This document shows, piece by piece, positions 7,611 through 15,085 of a DNA stretch of 44,248 nucleotides. The notes under the pieces were generated by a model, which worked only from the letters and a program-made list of their open reading frames with translations, did no database searches and had not been told where the DNA came from. Position 1 is the first letter of the stretch, and each line of letters opens with the position of its first letter. The position numbers and the translations under genes are program-made. Origin of the DNA: Adlercreutzia rubneri (GTDB lineage Bacteria > Actinomycetota > Coriobacteriia > Coriobacteriales > Eggerthellaceae); the NCBI RefSeq assembly GCF_009755265.1, contig NZ_WPOO01000020.1, positions 1 to 44,248 on the forward strand. The letters run 5' to 3'.

Positions 7611-7671
7611 CGGTCGTTCGACGCTCGGACCGTTTCACAGCGCGACCATGCGACAGCGCACAAATGCAGAG

Positions 7672-7699
7672 GGCGCCTCGGTTCGAAAACCAGGGCGCC
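7672..7699 (+). terminator. Hairpin after the glutamate synthase operon
   Basis: GGCGCC-TC-GGTT-CGAA-AACC-AG-GGCGCC forms a stem with a short loop and an internal mismatch, followed by TTCG. A smaller hairpin (CGGTC 7611-7615 with GACCG 7628-7632, then TTT) sits directly after the stop codon. Either could end transcription; neither has a long T-run. Confidence 0.4.
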
Positions 7700-7703
7700 T
7701 TCG

Positions 7704-7949
7704 CTAATTCCAGGGGTCTTCCGAGAACAAGGGCTCTCGTTCGGCAGGGCGATCGGAATAGGGGTCGTAGCCGTCGTCGTCCTCGTTCTCCGCGCGAACG
7801 AAGGGGTCGGCGAAAGTGGCCGCACGGCTATCGCGCCCCCGTTGGCCCTCGCCTAGCACCGCAGAAGGGCGGCCCTCCCCCTTTCGCTGGCTCGGCAGCG
7901 GCTTCACCACGATACGAGCATGGGGGTCGTTCTTTGGATCGATTGCCAC
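7704..7949 (-). CDS. Small acidic hydrophilic protein, unknown function
   Basis: 81 residues from GTG 7947-7949, with AAAGGTGG eight bases upstream, which supports a real start. The N-terminal third is basic (KNDPHARIVVKPLPSQRKGEG). The C-terminal third is acidic and Pro-rich (DPFVRAENEDDDGYDPYSDRP, ending FSEDPWN). No membrane segment, Cys motif or known domain is visible, and it is probably largely disordered. It is transcribed alone, convergent with the glutamate synthase operon, and its stop lies 4 nt from that operon's terminator hairpin. Confidence 0.5.
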   Translation of the reverse strand: MAIDPKNDPHARIVVKPLPSQRKGEGRPSAVLGEGQRGRDSRAATFADPFVRAENEDDDGYDPYSDRPAEREPLFSEDPWN

Positions 7950-8018
7950 AGATTTCCACCTTTCAAAAACGCGTCTCGCTGCCTACCTTTTCGGACAACC
8001 GAAAAGCCCGAGTCCTTC

Positions 8019-8158
8019 GAAATGGGCAAAATGGCCTACTTCTCGTAGTCGCCGATAGCGAAATCACTCTACAGCTAATTCCCCACCAGGTGAAATAGCG
8101 CCAGCAACAGAAATCGCCCTGCAGAAAACTACGAGAAGTACCCTCGTTTGCTCATTTC
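8019..8158. repeat. 140-nt element with 31-nt imperfect inverted ends
   Basis: Outer arms GAAATGGGCAAA (8019-8030) and TTTGCTCATTTC (8147-8158) pair at 11 of 12 bases. Inner arms ACTTCTCGTAGT (8038-8049) and ACTACGAGAAGT (8128-8139) pair perfectly over 12. A mostly unpaired 7-nt block lies between each pair. The ~78 nt inside hold no open frame. It lies between metA and the small acidic protein gene. Possible readings are a MITE-like insertion, a structured RNA or a long bidirectional terminator. Confidence 0.6.
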
Positions 8159-8192
8159 GCGCAGACGGAAGCTGCCCGAACGCCCATCTCCC

Positions 8193-9119
8193 CTATTCCC
8201 TATCGCCAGCGCGGGTGATGTCGTAGGGGGTCGTTTGGTACACATAGTAGTTCAGCCAGTTGGTGTAGAGCAACTGGGCGCAGGAGAACCACGTGGAAAC
8301 CGGCTCGCGCGTCGGGTCGTCGTCGGGGAAGTAGTGGGCCGGCACGGCGATGCTCATCCCCTTGGCGATGTCGCGGTCGTATTCCGCTTTCAGCGTCTCG
8401 CGGTCGTACTCGGGGTGACCGAACACGAAGAAGTTCTGCGAGTCGGTGGACTTCGCCACGTACACCCCAGCCTCGTCGGACACCGCGATCAGCTCGAGCG
8501 CGGGATGCGCCTCGATGTCGGCCGCCCGCACCTCGGTGAAGCGCGAATGGGGCGCGAAGAACCTATCGTCGAACCCGCGCACCAAAGGCGAGGTGCGCTT
8601 GACCACCTCGTGGGGGAACACGCCGAACATCTTCTCGGGCAGCTCGTGCTTGGGCACGCCGTAGTGATAGTAGATGCCGGCTTGGGCGCCCCAGCAGATG
8701 TGCAGCGTGGAGTGCACGTGGGTCTTCGACCACTCCATGATCTCGCAGAGTTCCGGCCAGTAGTCCACTTCTTCGAATTCCAGCCGCTCCACCGGCGCCC
8801 CGGTGATGATAAGGCCGTCGAAGTGCTCGTCGCGCACCGCGTCGAAGGTGGTGTAGAAGGCCTCCAGATGCTCGGCGGCCGTGTTCTTCGAGTCGTGGCT
8901 CGCCGTTTGCAGCAGCTCCACTTCAACCTGCAGCGGCGTGTTCGACAGCTTCCGCAGAATCTGGGTCTCCGTGGTGATCTTGGTGGGCATGAGGTTCAGC
9001 AGCAGCAGCCGCAGCGGACGAATGTCCTGGTGCATGGCGCGATGCTCGGTCATGACGAAGATGTTCTCGTTCTCCAGCGCCGCCGTGGCCGGCAGCGCAT
9101 CGGGAATGCGAATGGGCAT
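8193..9119 (-). CDS. metA: Homoserine O-acetyltransferase (MetA family)
   Basis: 308 residues, full length for MetA. It activates homoserine for methionine synthesis. Residues that can be placed include the acyl-accepting Cys142 (HICWGAQAG) and the His235/Glu237 catalytic pair in FGHPEYDRE. Residue 111 is Glu (ITGAPVER). In characterised MetA enzymes Glu at this position goes with acetyl-CoA and Gly with succinyl-CoA, so the acetyl enzyme is predicted. The downstream partner encoded 8 nt upstream is an O-acetylhomoserine sulfhydrylase, which agrees. The two genes form a metY-metA operon. No SAM riboswitch was recognised upstream. Confidence 0.93.
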   Translation of the reverse strand: MPIRIPDALPATAALENENIFVMTEHRAMHQDIRPLRLLLLNLMPTKITTETQILRKLSNTPLQVEVELLQTASHDSKNTAAEHLEAFYTTFDAVRDEHFDGLIITGAPVERLEFEEVDYWPELCEIMEWSKTHVHSTLHICWGAQAGIYYHYGVPKHELPEKMFGVFPHEVVKRTSPLVRGFDDRFFAPHSRFTEVRAADIEAHPALELIAVSDEAGVYVAKSTDSQNFFVFGHPEYDRETLKAEYDRDIAKGMSIAVPAHYFPDDDPTREPVSTWFSCAQLLYTNWLNYYVYQTTPYDITRAGDRE

Positions 9120-9127
9120 GCGTCCTC

Positions 9128-10411
9128 CTATTCCACGGCAGCCAGGGCCTGGTCGATGTCGGCAATGAGGTCGGCGGCGTCCTCGATGCCGCAGGACAGG
9201 CGGATGAGGTCGGCGCTGATGCCGGCCGCCTCAAGCTCCGCGTCGTTCATCTGGCGATGAGTGGCGTTGGCCGGGTGCAGCACGCAGGTGCGGGCGTCGG
9301 CCACATGGGTGGCAATCTGGGCCAGCTTCAGGTTCTTCATGAACGTCTCGGCCGCCGCGCGCCCGCCGGCCACGCCGAAGCTCACCACACCGCAGGAACC
9401 CTCCGGCAGATACTTCGCCGCGAGCGCCGCCTCCGAGTCGCCTTCCAGCGACGGATGGCGCACCCAAGCCACCTTCGGGTGGCTCGCCAGGTGCTCGGCC
9501 ACCGCGCGTCCGTTGGCGGCGTGCCGGGCCATGCGCAGGTGCAGGCTCTCCAGCCCCAGATTGATGAGGAAGGCGTTCTGCGGCGACTGGATAGAGCCCA
9601 AATCGCGCATGAGCTGCGCCGTCGCCTTGGTGATGTAGGCACCTTCCAAGCCGAAGCGCTCGGTATACACCACGCCGTGGTAGCTCTCATCGGGCGTCGT
9701 GAGCCCCGGGAACTTGTCGGCGTGGGCGTTCCAATTAAAGCGGCCCGAATCCACAATGACGCCTCCGACGGAAGCGCCGTGGCCGTCCATGTACTTGGTA
9801 GTGGAGTGGGTCACAATGTCGGCGCCCCACTCGATGGGCCGGCACAGCACCGGCGTGGGGAAGGTGTTGTCCACGATGAGCGGCACCCCGTGGCCGTGGG
9901 CCGCCGCCGCGAAGCGCTCGATGTCGAGCACGGCCAGCGCCGGGTTTGCGATGGTCTCGCCGAAGACGCACTTCGTGTTGGGCCGGAAAGCGGCTTTAAG
10001 CTCCTCGTCGGTGCAGTGCGGATCGACGAAGGTGCACTCCAGGCCCATGCGGCCCATGGTGTGGGCGAGCAGGTTGTAGGTGCCCCCGTAGATGGCCGAG
10101 GAGGCCACCACGTGATCGCCCGCGCCGGCGATGTTGAACACCGCGAAGAAGTTCGCCGCCTGGCCCGAGGAGGTGAGCATCGCCGCCGCGCCGCCTTCCA
10201 ACTCCGCGATCTTCGCCGCCACCGCATCGTTGGTGGGGTTCGCCAAGCGCGTGTAGAAGTAGCCGGACTCCTCCAGATCGAACAGGCGCCCCATATGCTC
10301 GCTCGTGTCGTACTTCCAGGTGGTGTTCTGGTAGATGGGCACCTGGCGCGGCTCGCCGTCGCCGGGCCGCCATCCGCCTTGCACGCAGGTCGTTCCAATC
10401 CGCTCGCTCAT
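9128..10411 (-). CDS. metY: O-acetylhomoserine sulfhydrylase (PLP-dependent)
   Basis: 427 residues, the usual length for MetY rather than the ~390 of MetB/MetC. It converts O-acetylhomoserine and sulfide to homocysteine. The PLP lysine is in HSTTKYMDGHG, with DNTFPTP upstream (PLP-ring aspartate) and the Cys/Met-metabolism signature around it. The N-terminal TTCVQGGWRPGDGEPRQVPIYQ motif is typical of the family. ATG 10409-10411 has AAAGGAG seven bases upstream. It is first in an operon with metA, giving direct sulfhydrylation rather than the cystathionine route. Confidence 0.94.
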   Translation of the reverse strand: MSERIGTTCVQGGWRPGDGEPRQVPIYQNTTWKYDTSEHMGRLFDLEESGYFYTRLANPTNDAVAAKIAELEGGAAAMLTSSGQAANFFAVFNIAGAGDHVVASSAIYGGTYNLLAHTMGRMGLECTFVDPHCTDEELKAAFRPNTKCVFGETIANPALAVLDIERFAAAAHGHGVPLIVDNTFPTPVLCRPIEWGADIVTHSTTKYMDGHGASVGGVIVDSGRFNWNAHADKFPGLTTPDESYHGVVYTERFGLEGAYITKATAQLMRDLGSIQSPQNAFLINLGLESLHLRMARHAANGRAVAEHLASHPKVAWVRHPSLEGDSEAALAAKYLPEGSCGVVSFGVAGGRAAAETFMKNLKLAQIATHVADARTCVLHPANATHRQMNDAELEAAGISADLIRLSCGIEDAADLIADIDQALAAVE

Positions 10412-10449
10412 TCAGGGCTCCTTTGGGTCTCGCATTTTTTCGCTCGCCC

Positions 10450-10455
10450 ATTATA
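10450..10455 (-). promoter_or_regulatory. Candidate -10 of the metY-metA promoter
   Basis: On the minus strand this reads TATAAT, a perfect -10 hexamer 39 bases before the metY start codon. No good -35 lies 16-18 bases upstream, so an activator or another -10 may be involved. Confidence 0.4.
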
Positions 10456-10558
10456 GGGGCACCCGGGCCACCCCGGTTATAGGAAGTCCCCAGCGAATGT
10501 CATCGGAAAATCCGAGAGCTTTCTGCCGAGACCCCCTCGATTATCCTGAAATGAACTA

Positions 10559-10587
10559 TTGTTCTAAGAACATTTGTTTGCTATAAT
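10559..10587 (+). promoter_or_regulatory. hicAB promoter
   Basis: TTGTTC (10559-10564), a 17-nt spacer and TATAAT (10582-10587) form a near-consensus promoter. The -35 is covered by TGTTCT-A-AGAACA (10560-10572). It also overlaps GAAC-TATT-GTTC (10553-10564), which has the GAAC-N4-GTTC shape of Gram-positive LexA boxes. The region is AT-rich compared with its surroundings. Confidence 0.65.
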
Positions 10588-10615
10588 TCGCTTTGAGAAG
10601 ACGGCAGTACTTGCA

Positions 10616-10642
10616 TTTATTGTTACTAATTGTTACAATAAA
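10616..10642 (+). promoter_or_regulatory. Candidate HicB operator
   Basis: TTTATTGT (10616-10623) and ACAATAAA (10635-10642) form a perfect 8-bp inverted repeat, and a direct TGTTAC repeat lies inside. It sits between the promoter and the hicA ribosome site (AGGAGGT), where HicB proteins commonly bind to repress their own operon. Confidence 0.5.
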
Positions 10643-10668
10643 TTGCGCCATGTAGGAGGTCGAGAGAC

Positions 10669-10854
10669 ATGCCCATGACAGCTAGAGAAGCGATACGGCT
10701 CACCAAGAAAATGGGCGGCCGCTTCGTCAGACACGGAGCGAAACATGACATTTTCGCGAATGCTGCTGGCGAAGAGTTCCCTATCCCCCGGCATCCCGGA
10801 GATCTTTCGCCGGGGGTCGAGCGAGCCATCAAAGAAAAGCTAGGGCTTCTCTAA
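10669..10854 (+). CDS. hicA: HicA-type mRNA interferase toxin
   Basis: 61 residues, normal HicA size. The double-stranded RNA-binding fold is recognisable from AREAIRLTKKMGGRFVRHGAKHDIFANAAG. The GxKHDIF segment holds the catalytic His, and IPRHPGDLSPGVERAIKEKLGL follows. The family cleaves mRNA and tmRNA and is neutralised by HicB, encoded 29 nt downstream. The ribosome site AGGAGGT lies nine bases upstream of ATG 10669. Both genes look intact. Confidence 0.88.
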   Translation: MPMTAREAIRLTKKMGGRFVRHGAKHDIFANAAGEEFPIPRHPGDLSPGVERAIKEKLGLL

Positions 10855-10883
10855 TACTTCACCTAATAGAGAGGAAGCGACCT

Positions 10884-11333
10884 ATGAAGTTTCTCTACGA
10901 AGCCATCCTCACCCCGTGGAGCGGCGGGTGGGAGGCAGAGTTTCCCGACCTGGGTATCTGCACCCAGGGGGACACTCTGTTCGATGCGGCTTTCATGGCG
11001 CAAGATCTGCTGACCCTCTGGATCTCCCAAGCGCTTCGCGAAGGACGGCCCTTGCCGGAGCCGCGGATGGACCATCCCACCCCCGCAAACGGCAAGGCCA
11101 TCGCCGTTGCCGTGGAATGCGATGCCGACACGCCTTCCCTCACCACCATGACCGTCCAAGAAGCGGCGGATACCCTCGATGTCAGCACCTCGCGCATACA
11201 CGCCATGATTCGCGACGGCATTCTGAGAACCGAGAAAGTTGGCAGCGCCCGCCTTGTGTCAGCCGACGATGTCATAGACTATTTCAATAGCCCCCGAACC
11301 GCTGGCCGCCCAAAGAAGGTCGCGACCGCCTGA
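10884..11333 (+). CDS. hicB: HicB-type antitoxin with helix-turn-helix
   Basis: 149 residues. The N-terminal ~70 residues form the degraded RNase H-like HicB domain (YEAILTPWSGGWEAEFPDLG, then TQGDTLFDAAFMAQDLL), which binds HicA. The C-terminal part (about residues 92-142) is an excisionase/MerR-like helix-turn-helix (MTVQEAADTLDVSTSRIHAM then IRDGIL, SADDVIDYF) for binding its operator. Most HicB proteins carry an Arc or HTH_3 DNA-binding domain; this HTH_17-type version is less usual. A basic tail (RPKKVATA) ends it. Confidence 0.85.
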   Translation: MKFLYEAILTPWSGGWEAEFPDLGICTQGDTLFDAAFMAQDLLTLWISQALREGRPLPEPRMDHPTPANGKAIAVAVECDADTPSLTTMTVQEAADTLDVSTSRIHAMIRDGILRTEKVGSARLVSADDVIDYFNSPRTAGRPKKVATA

Positions 11334-11348
11334 TTTCGGGAGATGTGT

Positions 11349-13100
11349 CTAGCGGGCCTCCACCTTGTCGAGGAGTTCCTGTCGGTTGTTGACCAGGGCC
11401 TTCTCGTAGATGTGGCGCACGTGGGTCTTCACGGTGCCCGTGGTCACGAACAGCTCGTTGGCGATGTAAGGAAGGGTGCGACCGCGCACCAGCAGTGAGA
11501 GGATCTCCGTCTCGCGGGCCGTTAGTCCTACTGCCCGCGCAAAAACAGCGGCGGAATCTTCTCCCTGCGCTCCGACGCCAGCGGCACAATCACCATTCGG
11601 CAGCGTTGCAGCCTCGGTGGTGCCGCCGTCCTCAAAGAGCCGTTCTCCTGCCGCAACACCAGAAGAGCCGCGTCCGGCAGCAGCAGCCTTAACCCGATCG
11701 GCGCCTCTCGTTTCGGCTTCCATTTCTTCCGTACCGCCGTCTTTCTCCTCGTTCCCCTCTTCCCCCACCTGCGCGGCTCGGGCCACCACCATGAAGAACA
11801 GCGCGAGCACACCGGCACCGCATACGGCAGACAGCAGCAAAGGCGTCTCCCCCGCCACCTGAAACAGCAGCTTTCCCGCCAGGTTCCCCGCGAGCACCAC
11901 GGCGCTGATCAGCGCTTGGCCCACACCGAAGGCCACCAAGGGGGACAAGCCCTGAAGGCGGGTGCTGCGCGTCACCACCACATAGACGAGCGGCTGGAAG
12001 AACAGCGTGCAGCCCTGAACGAGCGCCCCTCCGACCGGCACCGCCGCCGCACCGAGCACCAGAATGGCCACAAGACCCACGACGCTGAAGGTGACGGTGA
12101 TGCGATACAGCTGCGCTACGGAGAAGGCCGTCCGCTCAGCCGTCAGGGGCACGAGCGCCATGGTGGCGATGCAGGCGCAAAGAGCGATGCCACCCGGGTA
12201 AAGGCTGTCGGCCCCCTCGTAGGAAGTGCCCATGATGACCGAGGCCATCACGTTGCCCACAAGGGCCGCCACGGCAATCACCCCCAGCGAGCGCCACGGA
12301 AGCGCATGTAGCTCGCGCGAGCCGGCCGTCACCTCACCGGGAGCCTTCCCCGAGGAACCCGGCGAACCCGCTATGTCGGTAGAGAGAGCAGAGGAGGGGA
12401 ACACCTCGGGAGCAAGCCCCGAACGTGCCGAGGCATCCCAGAACCAGAGGCCCCAGGAAGCTAGGGGCAGAAAGACAACAACGACCTGGGCCGCCACGAC
12501 AAAGGGCGTTGCGACGTAAAGCAAGAGAATTGCGAAATAGATCCCATAGGCCACGAGGAACGAGACCATGACGACTGCCGACACATCCCTCGACTCCAAG
12601 GAGTAGCGGGCGCCCCAGGCGCAGCCGAGCAGCGTTCCCGCAACCCCGCATATCGCCCCGCAGCCGACGAGGGGCCATGGCGCGTCGATCGCCACCGTCA
12701 GCGGAAGCAGCGCGCTCGCCAGCGCGAGCAGCGAGGCGCACACCAGCAGCACGCCGCGCCCCACCGCAACGGAGCGCTTCCGCAAAGCGAGGACGATGGC
12801 CACAGCGGCAACCACCACCGCACCTTGGGAGACGAAGAAACCGACTTCGATGCCGACGCCGCCGACCGGTCGCTCGGCGGGAATGAGCACGGGGCTCAGA
12901 TACGCCAGAAACCCCCAAGCCCACAGGCAGGCCGAGCCGAACACCGCCCGGCCCCAGACCACGCGGCGGGCGCCCCGCACCGCCTCGGCACCTTCTCGTT
13001 CATTTAGCACAGCCCCAGCCACCACACGCTCCTCTCTTGAACTGGAGTAAGTATCGCACAGATCAGCGCGGCCATCACGAACAACCACGGGAGACGACAT
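11349..13100 (-). CDS. LuxR-family regulator with polytopic membrane domain
   Basis: 583 residues. Roughly residues 45-440 form about 12 membrane segments resembling an MFS-like bundle. A low-complexity linker (residues ~440-510, rich in E, G, A) follows. The C-terminal ~65 residues are a LuxR/GerE helix-turn-helix (GLTARETEILSLLVRGRTLP, then IANELFVTTGTVKTHVRHIYEKA). This architecture is common in Eggerthellaceae beside exported flavin reductases, where it probably senses the substrate in or across the membrane. It is divergent from such a reductase gene at 13243. ATG 13098-13100 has only a modest ribosome site (AGGT). Confidence 0.85.
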   Translation of the reverse strand: MSSPVVVRDGRADLCDTYSSSREERVVAGAVLNEREGAEAVRGARRVVWGRAVFGSACLWAWGFLAYLSPVLIPAERPVGGVGIEVGFFVSQGAVVVAAVAIVLALRKRSVAVGRGVLLVCASLLALASALLPLTVAIDAPWPLVGCGAICGVAGTLLGCAWGARYSLESRDVSAVVMVSFLVAYGIYFAILLLYVATPFVVAAQVVVVFLPLASWGLWFWDASARSGLAPEVFPSSALSTDIAGSPGSSGKAPGEVTAGSRELHALPWRSLGVIAVAALVGNVMASVIMGTSYEGADSLYPGGIALCACIATMALVPLTAERTAFSVAQLYRITVTFSVVGLVAILVLGAAAVPVGGALVQGCTLFFQPLVYVVVTRSTRLQGLSPLVAFGVGQALISAVVLAGNLAGKLLFQVAGETPLLLSAVCGAGVLALFFMVVARAAQVGEEGNEEKDGGTEEMEAETRGADRVKAAAAGRGSSGVAAGERLFEDGGTTEAATLPNGDCAAGVGAQGEDSAAVFARAVGLTARETEILSLLVRGRTLPYIANELFVTTGTVKTHVRHIYEKALVNNRQELLDKVEAR

Positions 13101-13125
13101 GACTTTGACCTGCGTTTTCTCAAAT

Positions 13126-13144
13126 ATCTACCGTTTCGGTAGAT
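13126..13144. promoter_or_regulatory. Palindromic operator candidate between LuxR gene and reductase
   Basis: ATCTACCG-TTT-CGGTAGAT is a perfect 8-bp inverted repeat with a 3-nt centre. It lies 25 bases upstream of the regulator start codon and ~100 bases upstream of the reductase, with no T-run to suggest a terminator. NarL/LuxR-type domains bind such repeats, so it may coordinate both genes. Confidence 0.5.
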
Positions 13145-13242
13145 GGGGTTAGCGCACCTGGCGAGCAAAGATAGGGCCACCGCGTTGAGGCTCCGGCAAA
13201 GGGCCGGCACCCGACGCCGAGAGACACGATGGAGGGAACATC

Positions 13243-14985
13243 ATGACCGAATGCACCCAACCCAGCACCCCGTCCGCCCCGTGCCCCACGGGTAGCTCGA
13301 ACCCCGCCGCGGCGCCTTCCGTGAGCCGGCGCGGCTTCCTCTCCGGCGCGGCCGTCGCCGCCGGGGCCGCCGCCCTCGCAGGCCTTGCGGGTTGCGCGCC
13401 CAAGACCCAGGCCGAAGTCGCGGGCGAGACCATAGCCGCAGACGATGCGGCGACCGGCGGCGCCATGCAGACCACCGATCCCGCCAAGGCCGTCTGGCCC
13501 GTGGTGGAGGAAGTGGAAGTGGGCTCGGCCGGCGAGGGAGTGGTCGCTTTCGTGGCGGAGCCCATCCCCGCCGATAAGATCGTCGCTACCCACGACGTGG
13601 ACGTCGTCGTCTGCGGCCTGGGACCGGCCGGCGACGCTGCCGCCCTGGCCTGCGCTGAGCAGGGCCTGAAAACCGTGGCCGTGGAGAAGCAGAACCGCGG
13701 CAACTACAACTCGGCCACCATCGGCGGTACCAATTCCGAGCTGCACAAGTTCTGGGGCATGGAGTACGACACCACCGAGTGGATGTCAGACGCCATGATC
13801 GGCTGCTCGTTCCAGGCGGACATGACGCTGTACCAGCACTACCTCGAGAAGAACGGCGAAGCCGTGAACTGGTACATCAGCCACTTCGACAACCAAGACT
13901 TCAACGACTACCCCCTCACCTTCGCCGCCGGCGACTTCCCCGACTTCCGCGAGCAGTACGACCCCACGGCGCTCAGCCGCTCGTGGAACACGTCGCTGAA
14001 CCTCCCCTATCCTCCCGGCGAGCTGGCCGACATTCTCGCTGGCATCCTCACCGAGGCCGGCGTCGAGATCCGCTACGAGACCCCGGCCTGCCAGTTGGTG
14101 ACCGACGAGGCGGGCTCCGTGACCGGCGTCATCGTGAAGAGCGCCGACGGCTATGAGCAGTACAACTGCGCCAAGGGCGTCGTGCTCGCCACCGGCGGCT
14201 ACGAGTTCAACCAGCAGATGCTGAAAGAGCGCTGCCGCCCCCGTGGCGTGCCGGGCCGCTGGCTCACTGGCGCCTTCGGCAACACCGGCGACGGCCTTCA
14301 GATGGGCGTGGCCGTCGGCGCTGCCGAGGATGAGTTCCCGCAGTCCATCATGCTCGATCCCGAGCAGCTCATGCCCTTCGTGCGAGTGAACAAACTCGGT
14401 AAGAGGTTCACTCCCGAGTACGACCCCTACGGCCAGCTGGCCATGGCCATCCAGTACCAGCCCGGCACCTACGACTTCTACATCGTCGACAGCGCCCTGG
14501 ATACCAAGATCGACAAGATTTGGACGCCAAGCTCCTCGTGCTACGGCCCCAAAGAGAACTGGATCGCCGCCGCCCAGAGCGAAAACGCCTTCAAGGCCGA
14601 TACCCTGGAAGAGCTGGCCGAGCTCATGGGAGTGCCCGTCGACGCCTTCGTGGAGACCATCAACCACTGGAACGAGATGTGCGCCGCCGGCGCCGATACC
14701 GACTTCGACATGCCCGGCACCATGATGATGACCATCGACCAGCCGCCCTTCTACGCCACCAAGGAGTACGCCGACGGCCTGTGCACCACCGGCGGCCTCA
14801 TCGTCGACACCGAGTGCCGCGTGCTCACCAAGGATCGCCAGCCCATCCCGGGCCTGTTCGCGGCGGGCATCACATCCGGCGGCATGTTCTACAACACTTA
14901 CCCGCACAACTTGAACTGCCTCTCGCACACGCGCAACTGCCTGATGGGCTACACTATCGGCCAGGTGCTCGGCGGCAAGGAGTAG
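13243..14985 (+). CDS. Tat-exported FAD-dependent reductase (fumarate reductase flavoprotein family)
   Basis: 580 residues. A twin-arginine signal (SRRGFLSG, R29-R30) leads into a hydrophobic stretch ending in a lipobox LAGC (Cys51), so it may be a Tat-exported lipoprotein on the outer membrane face. The dinucleotide motif GLGPAG is at residues 125-130, with VEKQ closing the first beta-alpha-beta unit. FAD_binding_2 features continue: VLATGGYEFN, NTGDGLQMG and AAGITSGGMFYNTYPHN. No haem or N-terminal FMN domain is present, so electrons must come from a separate partner. These enzymes reduce fumarate, urocanate, steroids, polyphenols or other respiratory acceptors; the substrate here is unknown. 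GGAGGG precedes ATG 13243. Confidence 0.88.
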   Translation: MTECTQPSTPSAPCPTGSSNPAAAPSVSRRGFLSGAAVAAGAAALAGLAGCAPKTQAEVAGETIAADDAATGGAMQTTDPAKAVWPVVEEVEVGSAGEGVVAFVAEPIPADKIVATHDVDVVVCGLGPAGDAAALACAEQGLKTVAVEKQNRGNYNSATIGGTNSELHKFWGMEYDTTEWMSDAMIGCSFQADMTLYQHYLEKNGEAVNWYISHFDNQDFNDYPLTFAAGDFPDFREQYDPTALSRSWNTSLNLPYPPGELADILAGILTEAGVEIRYETPACQLVTDEAGSVTGVIVKSADGYEQYNCAKGVVLATGGYEFNQQMLKERCRPRGVPGRWLTGAFGNTGDGLQMGVAVGAAEDEFPQSIMLDPEQLMPFVRVNKLGKRFTPEYDPYGQLAMAIQYQPGTYDFYIVDSALDTKIDKIWTPSSSCYGPKENWIAAAQSENAFKADTLEELAELMGVPVDAFVETINHWNEMCAAGADTDFDMPGTMMMTIDQPPFYATKEYADGLCTTGGLIVDTECRVLTKDRQPIPGLFAAGITSGGMFYNTYPHNLNCLSHTRNCLMGYTIGQVLGGKE

Positions 14986-15041
14986 CTCCTCATCCCCACT
15001 TATTCCGATAGGGCGCCTTCCCTCCCCGCGCCCTGCACGCG

Positions 15042-15071
15042 AACGGGCGGCCGCCAAGCGCGCCGCCCGTT
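15042..15071. terminator. Terminator after the reductase, likely bidirectional
   Basis: AACGGGCGGC (15042-15051) and GCCGCCCGTT (15062-15071) form a perfect 10-bp stem with a 10-nt loop, followed by TCGTTGTCGTCC. It lies between the reductase stop and the convergent CmpB-like gene stop and can serve both. Confidence 0.7.
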
Positions 15072-15085
15072 TCGTTGTCGTCCTT

